The notes under the pieces: model-generated | What the model was told of the DNA's origin: nothing | Database searches by the model: none | What the model saw: the letters and a program-made list of their open reading frames with translations, nothing else | From: Morinoia aosen | Lineage: Eukaryota; Arthropoda; Malacostraca; Amphipoda; Talitridae | Direction: 5' to 3' | Assembly (NCBI GenBank): GCA_030386875.1 | Contig: CM059576.1 | Location: 66,649,581-66,713,580 of the forward strand | DNA: 64,000 nt | Shown: positions 8,900 through 21,125 of the stretch, piece by piece | Layout: the number at the start of each line of letters is the position of its first letter | How positions within the stretch are numbered: position 1 is the stretch's first letter | Program-made: the position numbers and the translations under genes

Positions 8900-11867
8900 A
8901 AGAAACATGTAATTGATGGCAATTTACATAACAGATAAACAGTAAAAAACTTGAAAGTTCAGTGTAAAATCCCAGTTTTTGTGCGTTTTCATGAAATGCA
9001 ATACAGAAAAATTTTATCCAAAAAACTGAAATCAAAAATAACTGTCTGGAACGAAAGGCATGTGGTAGAAACAACCTAATAATCCCCAAGAAAACATGAT
9101 GACAAATTTTTCGAGCAGGTATCGACATTAGAGTGCGCCCACATACCGAGAGGGACCTCAAAGAAGGTTCCTTTGTTATAAGAACGTGAGAGCGCTTCAC
9201 TTTTTCTAATTATCCGGCCAATTGGATTCGGACATTGAAATCCATAACCCTATACGTTTGGCAACGTGATAATGAGATTCATCGTTTTTAATTGAAACTT
9301 CAATTATTTTAGTAAAATTTCCATTGATTGATTTGCTCGAGCGGAAATAAAAAAAGAAGAATCTCAATTTTGAGTACTATTCCTATGGGGAATTGAAAGG
9401 AGTCAATGAGAAATAATGCCTGCTCACGCAACAACAATATACTTGTATGTTTGTGCTCATACTTTGAACACTAAGATTTGGGCTCATAAGTAATAACTTC
9501 GACACTAACACCTAGCCTTGTCAGAAATGTCAAGTCAAATCAAATTATATGGTCTCACTCCGAGACACACTCCTCGAAGGGATGGCGGACCATAAATAAA
9601 ATAAATGCGTGCACCCACAACGATGAACGAATACAAAAAAGTAATGAAACGAGTTATTTCAGGAAATGGCTGTAGGTAGTTATTGTGAGTACTAGTGCTG
9701 AACATTGAATATGCGTAAAAAATTCACAGGACACGATTTCGAGGAAGAGCGAGGATGAAATTTGGAGTTCAATGAATTTTAAAAACTTTAAGGCTCCTAG
9801 TAACAGTGTTGACGTTTTTATACATATCAAAGTTGCATTCAACTCTCACAGCTTCGACTTATCCTAAAGCTCATAGATTTTACATTCCCATGATTACAAG
9901 GCTAGTACTTGAGTGAGTTAGTCTGCATGTTTGAAAAATAAGTAAAAACTGGTCGATGTTTCTCGGGTTTAGGTCTATAATTTTTTAAAGCTCATTGAAG
10001 TGAAATAAAGCTTAAATTACAAAAGGTAAATTTTAGTTTCTGCCATTCATTGGTTATCATTTTTATTGCACCTAACTGCTGTCTCTTTTTGTTTGCCGAA
10101 TTTTACCCAATTTGCCATATATGGATGAGCACAACCACAGGTATAGCGTGTAAAATTTGATGACGTACTTTTCCCATTAAAGAGCATTTAAAATCACAAC
10201 TCGAGAGTTCATTCAACACGCCGTACAAAGCAAGTTCGTACTAACGCCAATTCACAATTAAATTTAAATCAACCTTAACACGAGTCTCTCTAGTTTCCAT
10301 CTCTGCTTTCTGTTTTCGAGTTGTTATTTACCACAAATTTTGACTCGCTTGTGCAGACATTAGAGTCGCATAATTTCAACCACGTGGGCTAAAAGCTCAA
10401 TCAAGAAATTTCAACAGAGACAAGTCAAACTTCATTCAAAATCCTAATTTTCTATGAAAAACCTCGTTCAGGAACAAACTGTTCCATTAGTAGTGTTCAA
10501 CTCCACTAAAGTCCATCTGCAATATGAATTGAACTGAAAATATGAACCGCTCGTTCAAATTGACAGGGGCTAAGGAATGCAGAGTAGCATGATAACTGAA
10601 TTTTGAGTGCTGTTCTTCGCCATAAAATATAAGACAACGTTCAGATGAGAAACACTCACTAAAAATAAAATATAAACTGGGCTGTTCCACTCAACCTCCG
10701 CCAAGGAACTTCAAGCGGGGGATAGTCTTTACTTCCGAGCTGCATTGACTTGGCTCAATTGTCATTTGCTGCAAGATGACATTAGGTAAAATATTCTTTA
10801 CTAATTTTTGCCTCCAAGTCTAGTTTAGTTTGAATGGAAAAGAATCAATATGCGAGCTACTACAAGACGAACAATAACTGACAAAAACTGCAAAAATAGC
10901 ATTAAAGTCTTCCGTTTCATTGCTCAGTTGTTCGAGAGTAAGTAAATTTTACCCAAGAAAAATTACTCACACTCTTAACAACACAAAGTAAGTGTACTAT
11001 ATGTATGATAGAGACATATAAACTAGGTGCACAGCTTCGTTTTCTTTGATTTAAGAAACTTCGGTATTTTGATACCAAAAGAAAATTTAACAGATTTTAT
11101 CACCCAAGACACAAACGAACACCAGCACACAACAAACGGTCGAACTGGAATGGTAAAGCAAACGTACTCTATCGAACCGGCCCAGCGTTAGGCCTAAATT
11201 GCCAAGCCGGTAATCCCATTAGCTTGTATGGTGTTTATGTTGCCCAGTCGTCTTAGTTGGGTCGCTATGCCCAAATGAAAAATATTTTTTTAATCTCAAC
11301 TAAAACATGTACGGTGTAGGTAAATCTCAGCACTGCAAAAGCGAGGACCACATGAGTAAAGACGCAGCTATCTACCATCAGTTTCCAGTCCGCGCTCTAC
11401 TTATGACTGAATTCTTGACAGAACATTGAGGTGCCCTGCAAAATGCTGTACCTCTCACAAATTGCTTCCTGAAAGGAGATGACCTGTGGCTATTGCAGAA
11501 ATGAAATTGGTTATTCTAACATTTTAGGCAACTAAAATTTATTGTGTGCACTTGATTTTACTTAACATTATAGCAATCAGGCGGAACTGTACGCTATTTA
11601 CTGGGTAGGTTCATTTCATTTCTCATTGAAAACATATTCTTACAATAGCCTAACATAGTAAAGCCGCACTTCACAATTACTAGAAATCGCAAAATATTAT
11701 TTCTAAATGGTATTTTATCTTTGAGTTGGATTCTCAAAAAATGCTGATTCGAACAGTTGATTTTACTTTGAGATATCTGAAATAAGGAATACACTACCTT
11801 ATTTTTCTTACATTATTTTGGAAACAAAGAGGTAATTATTTATTTCATCCGGGCAAAAGCGCTGCCC
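8900..11867. other. AT-rich gene-free stretch
   Basis: Short chance frames only, including a 101-codon minus-strand frame at 8895-9200 with AT-biased, hydrophobic low-complexity composition. An ATG with a GTATGT donor near 9145 could be a 5' exon of the neighbouring small gene, but it does not join in frame. No repeats with clear ends were seen. Confidence 0.4.
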
Positions 11868-12404
11868 GAACAGTTCGAACTGGTCTCTACATGCCGTAAG
11901 TTTTGTGCTACCTTCTGATCAACCTTCGACAGCTCGTGTGTACCAGCTATTGTTCTGTTTGTTAGTCACGGCTTCCAGGATGAAGACGTTATCATCAGAT
12001 CAGAGACGAAGGTTGGCTGGGGCTTCCCATCTGCTAACATTTTGATGCTCCAGCAATTACGGAAGTTCCTAAAATTAGCAACTTGTATTATTTTTTGCCA
12101 GCACTTTCAAGTTTCAATTTTACGATTTTATAAAATCTCGGACATTGGTATAATTATGTGAAATTTTTCCTCTATGCCTGGCTTCAACCATAAGCCATTT
12201 ACTATTTAGTGCACTATCTCGCAGCTATCATCTTCAGGTATAGAGAAATTGATTGAAAAAATGTATGAAAACATGACGTAAGACTTTTTTCCAAATTCTG
12301 ATGTCCTTGAAAAGGTTTAAAATAGTAAATTGATACCCGTCATCCCGCTATAAAATCATCTTTTATTCACTGGAAGCTGCAGCAAGAGCAGGAGAGCTGC
12401 GTTC

Positions 12405-12585
12405 TATTATGAGAGTGCTGAGGTCAGAAGTCTTATGAGAGTGCTGAGGTCAGAGGTATTATGAGAGTGCTGAGGTCAGAGGTATTATGAGAGTGCTGAG
12501 GTCAGAGGTATTATGAGAGTGCTGAGGACAGAGGTATTATGAGAGTGCTGAGGTCAGAGGTATTATGAGAGTGCTGAGGAGAATG
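12405..12585. repeat. 26-bp tandem repeat, about seven units
   Basis: The unit TATTATGAGAGTGCTGAGGT plus six bases is repeated with a 26-base period. The homologous position in copy 2 (about 32,637-32,662) has a single unit, so the array expanded after the two copies separated. Confidence 0.9.
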
Positions 12586-14055
12586 AGAGATTGCGGCTCT
12601 AATCCTCAATACACTGTCTTATTTCAACACTTATCAGTAAGGGTGCGATCACAATGCAAGCGAAGTAGAGTGGCATTAATGTTTATATATTTTTGAACGC
12701 ATAAACGCTTGGCTGTTCACACTGCAAGCGGAACGAAGTAGCGCGGAGCAGAGCAGAGCGGAGCGGCGCGCTTGGGAAATTCTCTGTGATTTTTTTGTCA
12801 CTCGCTGCGAGCGTTTCTCCACGGCTCCATCTTTGGATTATAATATCCTAGAATTGTTGCTTGATTTGAAAAACATATAATATTTTACTAGTAATATGTC
12901 TAACTAAACATTTAACAACTATGACCAATGTTGTAACGTATAATATTTTATTCCAATTTTGCACTGTGGGATTCATTAGGCATTTATTTTTTTTCTGCTT
13001 TTCTGGTATGTTATTTTACTATTGCTTTAATTTAAAGAATCTGCTTTTATTTTCCTTGTTATGGAGTATCATTTTCTTGTTATGTTGTGTATTTTATTTT
13101 ATGATCTTGTAAAAAAAATAATTTTGTTTGATTTTTTAATGAAGTTTTCATTTTTTTCGTAAAATGGGAGGAAAAGGAGGTCGTATGGTGAGGAAGAGGC
13201 CTCGATGAGTGTCGGATACAAAAAAAGCTGCAAAATATTCTGAGCTTGGCTGATTTTTCTCCAATACTGACGGAAAACATTTCAGTTTTTTGAGGATTTT
13301 TAGGTCGGATAAGTGAGCATTTGTCAGTATTTTTCACTCGGTTTTCTCTGGCACAACCCTGAATGTTTGAAGGTAATTATTTCACTCGCACTTACCTTAA
13401 AGTCACCTAAAGACTCTCTTTCGTTCCTACTAACCTACGAAAACCCGTCGTCCTATAAAATGATGAACCTTTATATAGAGACTTTAATTTTACTTTAACT
13501 ACTCTGCTTTACATGTATCCTCAATAAAAAATGTGAATTATTACTAAATAACAAATTTATCTTATCTCGTGGGAAATTCTTCCTTCCATAAGGGATTATA
13601 TTACATAAAATTTGCCGGTTTTATCAGTAAATACTAGACGAATCGCGTTTTATCTCTCCTCAGTGCTTCTAATGCCGGGGCCACACTACGATTTTTCGCT
13701 CGTCAAATGAATGACGGACACTTGTCATGTCAAACGGCCGTTAAGCAAGTCAGGCCACATTACGCCTGTGTGTGGCTCTGACTAAGCTCTGTGATGAGCG
13801 TCCGACGTTCATCGAATGTAAACAAACCGAAGTAGGTACGCGATATGGATGAGCAGGACGTGCGAATGTGTGTGAGCTCTAGAAATTTGCTGTCGAAGGA
13901 ACTTTTGTGACTGCAACTTTTGATGAAAGTACAAAAACAGCGAAACCTAAAAGAAGATGTTAGGTAAAACCATGGCGAAATAGAGCTAACAATCCGAATC
14001 GATTGAGAGAAGATCTGCTTGCTGATGTAAACGATTGCAGTTAAAAAAAATAATG

Positions 14056-14330
14056 AATAATGAAGGCATCTACGGGTGCTTTATTTCCAATCAAGCCTGG
14101 TACATATCACCTTGTACATTGGATTTTCAAATGCCTTATAACTAACGCCAGGACGCCATGACGCTTTCCCCCGGTACCCATTCCAGACACCTGGGTAGAG
14201 TGGGGTATTGTGCTTGGAATTTTTCTCCTATACCCAACAGAGAAAATCGCCACTGCCAGCGCCGAGATTCGATCCCGGGTCCTTGCCGCACGGCGGTAGA
14301 ACCTCTACCACATGGCTATGGCAAAGTGAG
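14056..14330 (-). repeat. tRNA-derived SINE, full-length, minus strand
   Basis: Read on the minus strand it has a Pol III A box-like TAGCCATGTGG, a B box-like GGGATCGAATC, then the shared body (TTGGGTATAGG, CAAGCACAATACCCCACTC, CCAGGTGTC, GGTACCGGG) and the tail GATTGGAAATAAAGCACC followed by GATGCC. It lies inside the Harbinger-like element. Confidence 0.85.
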
Positions 14331-16424
14331 ATTGTTCCTACGGAGAAAATTATTATTTTTGAACGTTTCTTTTAGACGGATCATAAAACATTTTATTTAA
14401 TTGGAGTGTAAAATTTTGAACTTCCGCTGACAATAGCTTGGTAACATGGCTGAGTTGAGCAATGCTCTCTAATACAAGAATGAAGAGGGGATCCAAGAAT
14501 GTTACCAGTTTGATGATTTTTGCAGGTGTGCTCAGCAACCCTCAGATAGAGCGACTGGGGAGGGATTGAAGTCATTAAACTGTCAAATTCAATCATAAAA
14601 TTTCGCATTTTTGTCTATTGTTATCTGTTGAAATTGTGCAAGTTTTCCTTGTTGAAAATGAGCTTAGGGCATGAAACGGTAAAAAAATTGATCCAAGATA
14701 AGTCTTCGCCATCGCCTTCGTTGAGAATAATATGCTTTCTCCGATATATCATTTTGATGTTCGTCATTTATACGTGTTAAAGAATTATGCAAAAGTTTTC
14801 TTATTTTTTATAGAAGGTATAAGGCATACTGGGTATAGTTGGCTCGGAAATCTGTAAGCAAAACACCAAGTTCCAGAAATACTTCCCTGCTTGTGATCGA
14901 CTCGGAATTACCCTCTGATACCTCGCTACAATTGATCGAGTATCATGACGCAGGAGTGTTCAATAACTGATCCTTTAGGAAATAATTCGATATTAACAGC
15001 CTGAACATGCCCCATACTCGTGAACTTCTTGTGACCAACTTCCTTTCTCCACATGTCATAGCGGCAGATGATGCGTTCCCATTGCCAACTTGTTTCATGA
15101 AGCATTATCCTTGTACGAACCTTTTTCACGACCAAATAGTTTTCAGCTGGTCTTTCTAGAGCACGAAAAACAGAGACAAACGCATTCGGCATACTGTCAT
15201 ATAAGTTCAGAGTTTTCCGTACTGATAAAAACATCACAGTCAAGAGAATCCAGTCTATCACTCTAGCAACTTGCGCTCTTTATTATTACCTAAATGATCA
15301 TAAAGACTTCCGTTACATCAACCCACTTGCTCTTGAAAAAAGGACATTATCGCTGGATCGTTCACAACCCGCATTTGGTGGGAAAACACTGGACATCATT
15401 CGGTTCGTTGTGTTGAGGCGGTCGATCGGCTGTGGCAGCTACAGCCATCAGAATTCAGCTGAAGAACTACTTCACAAGCGGAGGAGCTGTATGCTTGCTG
15501 GATAAAGTGTTGGTACTCCATGCACTAACACTACTGTGGAAATGCGGCCTAAAAGTGTTAGAAATATCTGAGAAATAATTGTTCCTCATTATTTTCTGGC
15601 ATTACTTGTTGGAATGAACGTATTAGGTCAATCAACAAAATAAATTGTTTCAATAACATCGTGTATTTCATTCCTGCTTTTCATCGTTAAATAAAACATT
15701 GACAAATCATTATTTGACTTAGGAAGGCTAACTAAAGAAATACATCAACAGAATTTAGGAAATGTAAATACTGCAAACTAGATTGCGTGTTAAGGTTAGG
15801 AACAGCCATAATCTGAATTCACAATCACGCATTGTCGCAAAATCCATGTGCAGAGTTTCAACAAGTATAAAAAATCCGATTTTTAATAACAAACAACGTA
15901 AACCAATGTTACCAAATAAACAGTTTTGTCCACACTCATATCTAGCTTATAAATCTGCCACTAAATGAAATAGTTTCATCCATTTACTCGCATGCCCTAC
16001 CATCATGCAGATATGGTACATAGCTATAGTTCGCATCCTCACAAGTTAAATTGAATAGTTTCTTTGTTCACCTTAGATTAAATTATATAACAACTCAACA
16101 GCGCATTGAAAAATTTATGCATATGTGTTCTTACTGCTGATTACGTGCGCATAGTAACGCAGGATAGTAATAGTAATTACTAGTTACTATTATAATTATT
16201 TAGGTTAGTTTAAATCATCTTAGTCACGACAACGACGTGATCAAGAGAGGAATAGTGAAGGGACCATCGAGTATGGACACGTACACCGGAAATCTAAGCA
16301 CAATGTGTGCCTCACACAGGCCATCCTTGTGTGGTAAAACGAGTGTCATGCCACACAGGATACAATGCGTATTAGAACAGGAAATCGGGAAGAAAATTCA
16401 AATAAAATAAACATGCAAAAAGGA
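14331..16424. other. Interior of the Harbinger-like element, no supported gene
   Basis: A 111-codon minus-strand frame (14,926-15,261) is the longest here. It contains ENYLVVKKVRTRIMLHETSW and has a protein-like composition, but I cannot place it in a family and see no transposase DDE motifs. It may be decayed coding sequence of the element. Confidence 0.3.
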
Positions 16425-17035
16425 AGTAGTAGGTGCTGAAGAAAAAGATGGCAATGAGCCGAAAAAACATGATCACTAAAACAAAACCAGAAACACTATT
16501 TTAACAAGCTCGTGCCCTACCATTCTTCTCCTGGAAGCGTTACTTCCCTTAGATACAATAGTTTTTCCTCGTGATAGAGAAACAGAAAATCGGGAGATTT
16601 ATGTAGTCAGATGAAGGTCAAGGGTGAAGTATTTGGGGTGGAAAAATAAGTCAAAGAGGAGCAAAGATTAGTTAGATTAGTCGTTAGTTTTAGCCTCCCT
16701 ACCCAGCAAAAATTCCGATCCAAAGAGAGGAAGGAGGAAGGCACCATTTGGTATGGAGTTAAGGAAACGCGGAATCTGCGCAGAAAGGGCATAGAAACAG
16801 TAAGTTGGGAAAGAAGATTATGGAATAAGATGAAAGTTGAAGAAGTAGTAGGAGCTGAAGAACAGGACAGCAGTGAACCAAAAAAAAGTGGTCCTTAACA
16901 TAACAAAAACATTTTATTTCAACAAAAAGAAGGCCTACCTAACTCGCAGCTCGGGCCCTCACATTTTTCCCCTGGGTGCGCTAATTCCCATAGATACAAT
17001 AGTTGTATTCCCCTGAGGGGGAAAGAGGAGCAAAA
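16425..17035 (+). repeat. 330-bp dispersed repeat (family A), one partial and one full copy
   Basis: A partial copy (16,425-16,570) and a full copy (16,676-17,035) lie side by side in the same orientation. Shared landmarks are GCCTCCCTACCC, CCAAAGAGAGGAAGGAGGAA, GCACCATTTGGTATGGAG, AGTAGTAGGTGCTGAAG, ACAGCAGTGAACC, CTCGGGCCCTCACA and CCCATAGATACAATAGTTGT. Read on the minus strand the end looks like a polypurine tract next to TGTGAGGGCC, so it may derive from an LTR end. Confidence 0.85.
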
Positions 17036-17432
17036 ATAATAGGATGGTCCGTAACATATTATAGAATAGCGTTGTACTGTCCCTAGATATGCTATTTCAA
17101 CACATAAGGTATAACTTAATTGATCCTATCATACATTGGGATAAAAGAAAGGAACAATTTCACAGTCAGGCAGAGAAGCAATTCATAGATAAGTTTATGA
17201 ATATTATTAAAGAGGCCAGTAAATGACATCTAACACTTGTCAATTCTTAGAACAGAGTTTAGCAAGTTTTGACATGAATTTCCTTTTTTCTTCACCCGCA
17301 AGGCCATTCACTATATCAAACACAAGTTCACAGCAAGTTTTGTAATGTCATTATCATTTCCAGCACTCCTTTTCATGCTAATGAGCTCTCAACATTAAAA
17401 TATTTCTCATGAAATAACTCTACCGTACTCAA

Positions 17433-17660
17433 TTAACACGTTCCCTGCGAAGGGACCCACCGGTGGTCCCTTAGGTGGTTTTCAAAGTGCTGCTGACCCA
17501 TCTGCAGTCACTAACTCATTGCTTACAAATACTTAATGAAAGCTAAATAAAAGCCCGAACCAGTTTATGTTTGCTATTTTCAAAGTAGATTACTACAATT
17601 GAATTTAAATTTGAATTGAGTATTGAACTTCAGTTTAACCCTTCGCAGTTAACGTGTTAA
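17433..17660. mobile_element. piggyBac-like MITE, 228 bp
   Basis: TTAA stands at both ends (17,433-17,436 and 17,657-17,660), and the ends are inverted repeats: TTAACACGTT followed by CC or AA and then CTGCGAAGGG, two mismatches in 22 bases. TTAA target sites are the mark of piggyBac-type elements. The interior carries an ACCGGTGG-type palindrome near the left end and an AT-rich centre. It has no coding capacity. It interrupts a minus-strand reading frame at 17.66 kb. Confidence 0.85.
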
Positions 17661-18144
17661 CATGCTGTTGTCTTTCTTACTCCTTTTACGCTTACAAAAT
17701 CCCCCACTGCCCATGACATCAGTACATGTATCTGCTGCCGGGGAAGGCTTGGTGCAGGCGAGACAATTTTGAGGCTTGGATCCACTACTTACATGAACGA
17801 TATCGTTATCAATTTCGGCTGAAGTGCCCATTAACTGAGTTTCTACAGTATTTTCAAGTTCTTTCTGAAACCAATCTGTCGACCAACACTACAATAATCT
17901 GTATAGGGTTCTTTGATTATTTACCTTCCACTTGAAATGTGGGTGACAAAATCATCACTTGAATTAGTATTCATGCTGCTCATGCTACAGTCCGGGGGCA
18001 CATAATTCGAAAAAAAGGCCATAAGGTTAGTGTGCATCCAAGGCTTGCTCTCCACAGCTCCAGACCCAGACGGTTTCATCCTTTCAGAAGCGAGGAGCCG
18101 CGAGAATTGGAAGCATGGGAGGGATGTCCTCTTCTTTAGAAGAT
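17661..18144 (-). CDS. Possible exons of a Harbinger-borne MADF/Myb-type protein, disrupted
   Basis: Exon A (18,144-17,925) has a strong acceptor (TTTTTTTCAG) and donor (GTAAAT). One frame is open throughout and contains ERMKPSGSG and KPWMHTNLMAFFSNYV. Exon B (from about 17,865) reads KELENTVETQLMGTSAEIDN through CKRKRSKKDNSM and then runs into the piggyBac-like MITE, whose terminal repeat supplies the stop. A basic C-terminal tail after an acidic Ser/Thr-rich linker fits the accessory DNA-binding protein of Harbinger elements, but no domain is recognised with certainty. The phases of exons A and B do not join without a one-base shift, so this is probably decayed. Confidence 0.3.
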
Positions 18145-18199
18145 CTGAAAAAAATAATATCATTTAGAATTATTCTTACACCATTGATATAATAGTCCT

Positions 18200-19360
18200 G
18201 TACATAGAGGTAACATTAATTCTTGCAATAGTGTTTGTGACAGACTTGATTATTCAAGTACATAGTACAAATTTGTATGCTCCAGTACATGAGCTTTATT
18301 GCAAATAAACATGTTTTGTTAGGGAATAACACCAGAAGTAGAGATATGTACAATGAAATGTTTGAAAATTGTATCTTGAAAGAAATATCATTAGGTATTG
18401 CCAAAATAATGTTTAGAGTACACAGTCATACAATCTGGAACTGACATTCATCCAGCACTGAAAAAATTTTTCCATGAGTTTCATTGAGAACTCAAATGAG
18501 GAACAATAAAAACCTCCACTTTATGTTACATGAGGGTCACACATGACTACAAAGATTCATCTATGTCATAATGATAGTTTTCATAAAACCCCAACTGTAT
18601 GATCTAAATTAGAAATTGCTTTCCTAGCAAAATGTTCATGTTAGTAAGAGAAAAATACTATCAAGCTATGTGTACTTCACTTCTAAAACTGTCAGTAACA
18701 AGTGTATACTTTTCCACAAGCTTCTCGCCTAAATTCAGAATAATTTCCAGAGAATCTCACCCATTTTCAGAATTCTAACTTTTCTGCCAAATACTGTAAA
18801 ACAAATGTATCAAACTTAATGCCCAAATTCCACTGTCATGCAGAATGGCAATAAGACATCTGTACTAATTTTCACATTTGCAAAAAGGTACAAATTTAAG
18901 AGTACAACAACATAGAGCAGACTAATTTCATCATAGATGATCAGCACCAGATAAATAGAATATTTACAATTCAATAGATAAAACAACAAATTCAGAATTA
19001 TGAGCAAAATTTCAGGATCTAGTGTGAAACAAATAACTGGCAGTTTAAATAGGTCACCACTAACATTTATACTACTTGTTGTACTCCACAGAACAACAAT
19101 ACCATTACAAACATTATCTAAACTCATAACCTAATGTCAATAATGTTTGTCTATCAACACTGGTAGGTAACAATGGCCCTACTGATCATTATTGTTGTGT
19201 TCAACATTGACATGCTCATGCTCATTGTACAGAACTTGAAAGTTGAAAATAATTATCTTACACCATTTGCTTAAACATAAGATTATGCATTAATCCTGAA
19301 GGGAAATATATGACTAATGGTAATCACAAAAACCGTGAATTTTTTAAACCTAATCAAGAC
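18200..19360. other. AT-rich interior of the Harbinger-like element
   Basis: No coding region, repeat with ends, or RNA gene recognised. A 103-codon minus-strand frame at 18,816-19,127 has hydrophobic AT-driven composition and is taken as chance. Confidence 0.4.
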
Positions 19361-19369
19361 ATTTTTAGT

Positions 19370-20055
19370 TGTAACAGTCAATTTTTACTTTAATGTTGTC
19401 AACAATTTTCATAATTTTGTTGCCATAGATAGGTAATATAGTCGATTATAAGACATTTTACATGAATGACAATGTGCTCGAAAATGCTTAGTTTTCGAGT
19501 TATTTATGTTATTGAAGTTAGTTTGAAGTTATACGAGCGGCGCTCCTGAATGGCTTTTTTAGCGCAATTTTAGAATTGAAACGGAAGCTAACCCCCTATT
19601 ACAAACGTAAAGAGGTTAAATCATGAGGGGTCGCCACAGTTCTTCTAGTGAAAATTATAAATAAAGGTTTCTAGTGACGTCCGTTTACATCCGCTCCGAG
19701 ATGGCGGCCGCCATCTTGGGGACCGGGTGGCCGTCATTGGAGATGATGTAAATGGACGTCACTAGAAACCTTTATTTATAATTTTCACTAGAAGACTGTG
19801 GCTACCCCTCACGACCCAACCTCTTTACGTTTGTAATAGGGGGTTAGCTTCCGTTTATAATTAAATTACGCTTGGCACGCTCGCTTTCTTGGCGCGGACA
19901 AGCCAGCTTCAAATTTGAATAATTCGAAAATAACGCATCAGCGAGCAGAATGTCATTCGTGTAGAATGTTTTAAAATGTGTTCCTTTATTGATTATTGGC
20001 AATGAAATTATGAAAATCGTTGACAACATTAAAGTAAATATTGACTCTTGTAATT
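19370..20055. mobile_element. Large foldback element (nested inverted repeats)
   Basis: The inner arms run from about 19,577 to 19,690 and return as their reverse complement at 19,740-19,857 (for example AACGGAAGCTAACCCCCTAT against its inverse). The centre is GC-rich and contains GATGGCGGCCGCCATC. An outer pair (about 19,370-19,500 and 19,905-20,050) is also inverted: TTTACTTTAATGTTGTCAAC against GTTGACAACATTAAAGTAAA. The outer-arm sequence recurs singly at 41.3-41.45 and 44.09-44.18 kb, so it is a dispersed family. Confidence 0.8.
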
Positions 20056-20059
20056 TCCA

Positions 20060-21125
20060 CTTAAAGAAAAAGTGCAACATGATTCATAAATACTTCAAAA
20101 TATTTTTTGCTTGCATCCGCATTTTCAATTTCATTTTCTTCTCATTATCTATTGCTATTTGATTTCAGCCAATGTTTAACCCTACATTCTCAAAATGACC
20201 AATTTCATTGTTGAATGAAATAACTGCTCATTTAGAATATTTACATAATTAACTCACTTTTAACACCTACAAAAAAAAAATGAACTCTAGAGGCATTCTT
20301 GCACACCATTACACTTACCTAGAAGTATAAAGCTGATTGGTGGTCCCCAAAAACCTGAATACACTCACGATGTTTATTAATTACGATTGTTTTTCAAAGG
20401 TCTACATAATTAATGCAAGTTTCAAGCTGTATCTAACTTTTGGTTGTCTAGGATCTGTAAATCAAAAGACATTAAAATTAGATGGATCTTTTTTCATACA
20501 ACACATTAAATAAATTTAACACTTTAACATGATATATAACTCTAATCAATTATTTTGAAACTTTTATACCTAATTTAAGAAAAAATAAATGAATTTTAAT
20601 AAACTGAAAGGAACTGCAATAAAAACGCCTGCAAAACAAGTTGTTTGACACATTTTTCTGTGAATAGCATTCATGAGTAATGCTAAATAATTATAAAAAC
20701 AACAGTTTTTCATTTACCACATAATCATCTATGTAAAACATGTCGACATTGTTGGAAATGAATGCTAAATTTGATTGGTAACAGGCTACTTGCTTTTTCA
20801 CTAAACTGCAAGACCTAGCACTGAATTTCATTGCTTTACATCTTGATACCACCACGTAAACAGCTAAAAACCATATCTTATATACATCTCCTGCTAAAAT
20901 TGGCCACAATCATAATTTAAAGTCAACATAACAGCTGCGAAACTTGTCAACACTGTCCGCCATCTTTGTTCTTCGTAGTTCATTTGGTGGCTGAAAACCT
21001 CCGACGACCTTTCACGAAATGACGAGCATCCATTCATCAAATGATGATCGAACGGGCCTTCCAGCGTTCATTTGACATACGGAGTTCATTTGACGAACGA
21101 ACGTTAGACTAGTGTGGCCCCGGCA
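20060..21125. other. Right part of the Harbinger-like element
   Basis: AT-rich sequence with the element's right subterminal region at the end (CAAATGA / TCATTTG motifs at about 20,980-21,100). On the minus strand at 20,972 a short frame starts MADSVDKFRSCYVDFKL and stops; such MAD-VDK starts are common in MADF proteins, so this may be the dead first exon of the accessory gene. Confidence 0.3.

Larger units (their letters stand above)
13673..21125 (+). mobile_element. PIF/Harbinger-like DNA transposon, 7.45 kb, nested in the hAT-like element
   Basis: The ends are perfect inverse copies for about 16 bases (TGCCGGGGCCACACTA on the left, TAGTGTGGCCCCGGCA on the right). TAA flanks both sides (13,670-13,672 and 21,126-21,128). 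A 3-bp TAA/TTA duplication is the signature of PIF/Harbinger elements. Subterminal copies of the CAAATGA motif occur near both ends and may bind transposase. The empty site is visible in the second copy near 33,446. A short plus-strand frame starting MDEQDVRMCVSS at 13,845 resembles the start of Harbinger transposases but is stopped early; no intact transposase is visible. Possible exons of a second gene lie at 17.6-18.15 kb. Confidence 0.7.

Noticed and set aside
12921..13112. Hydrophobic 63-codon frame
   Set aside because: T-rich low-complexity sequence inside the hAT-like element; phenylalanine-rich translation is expected from such DNA.
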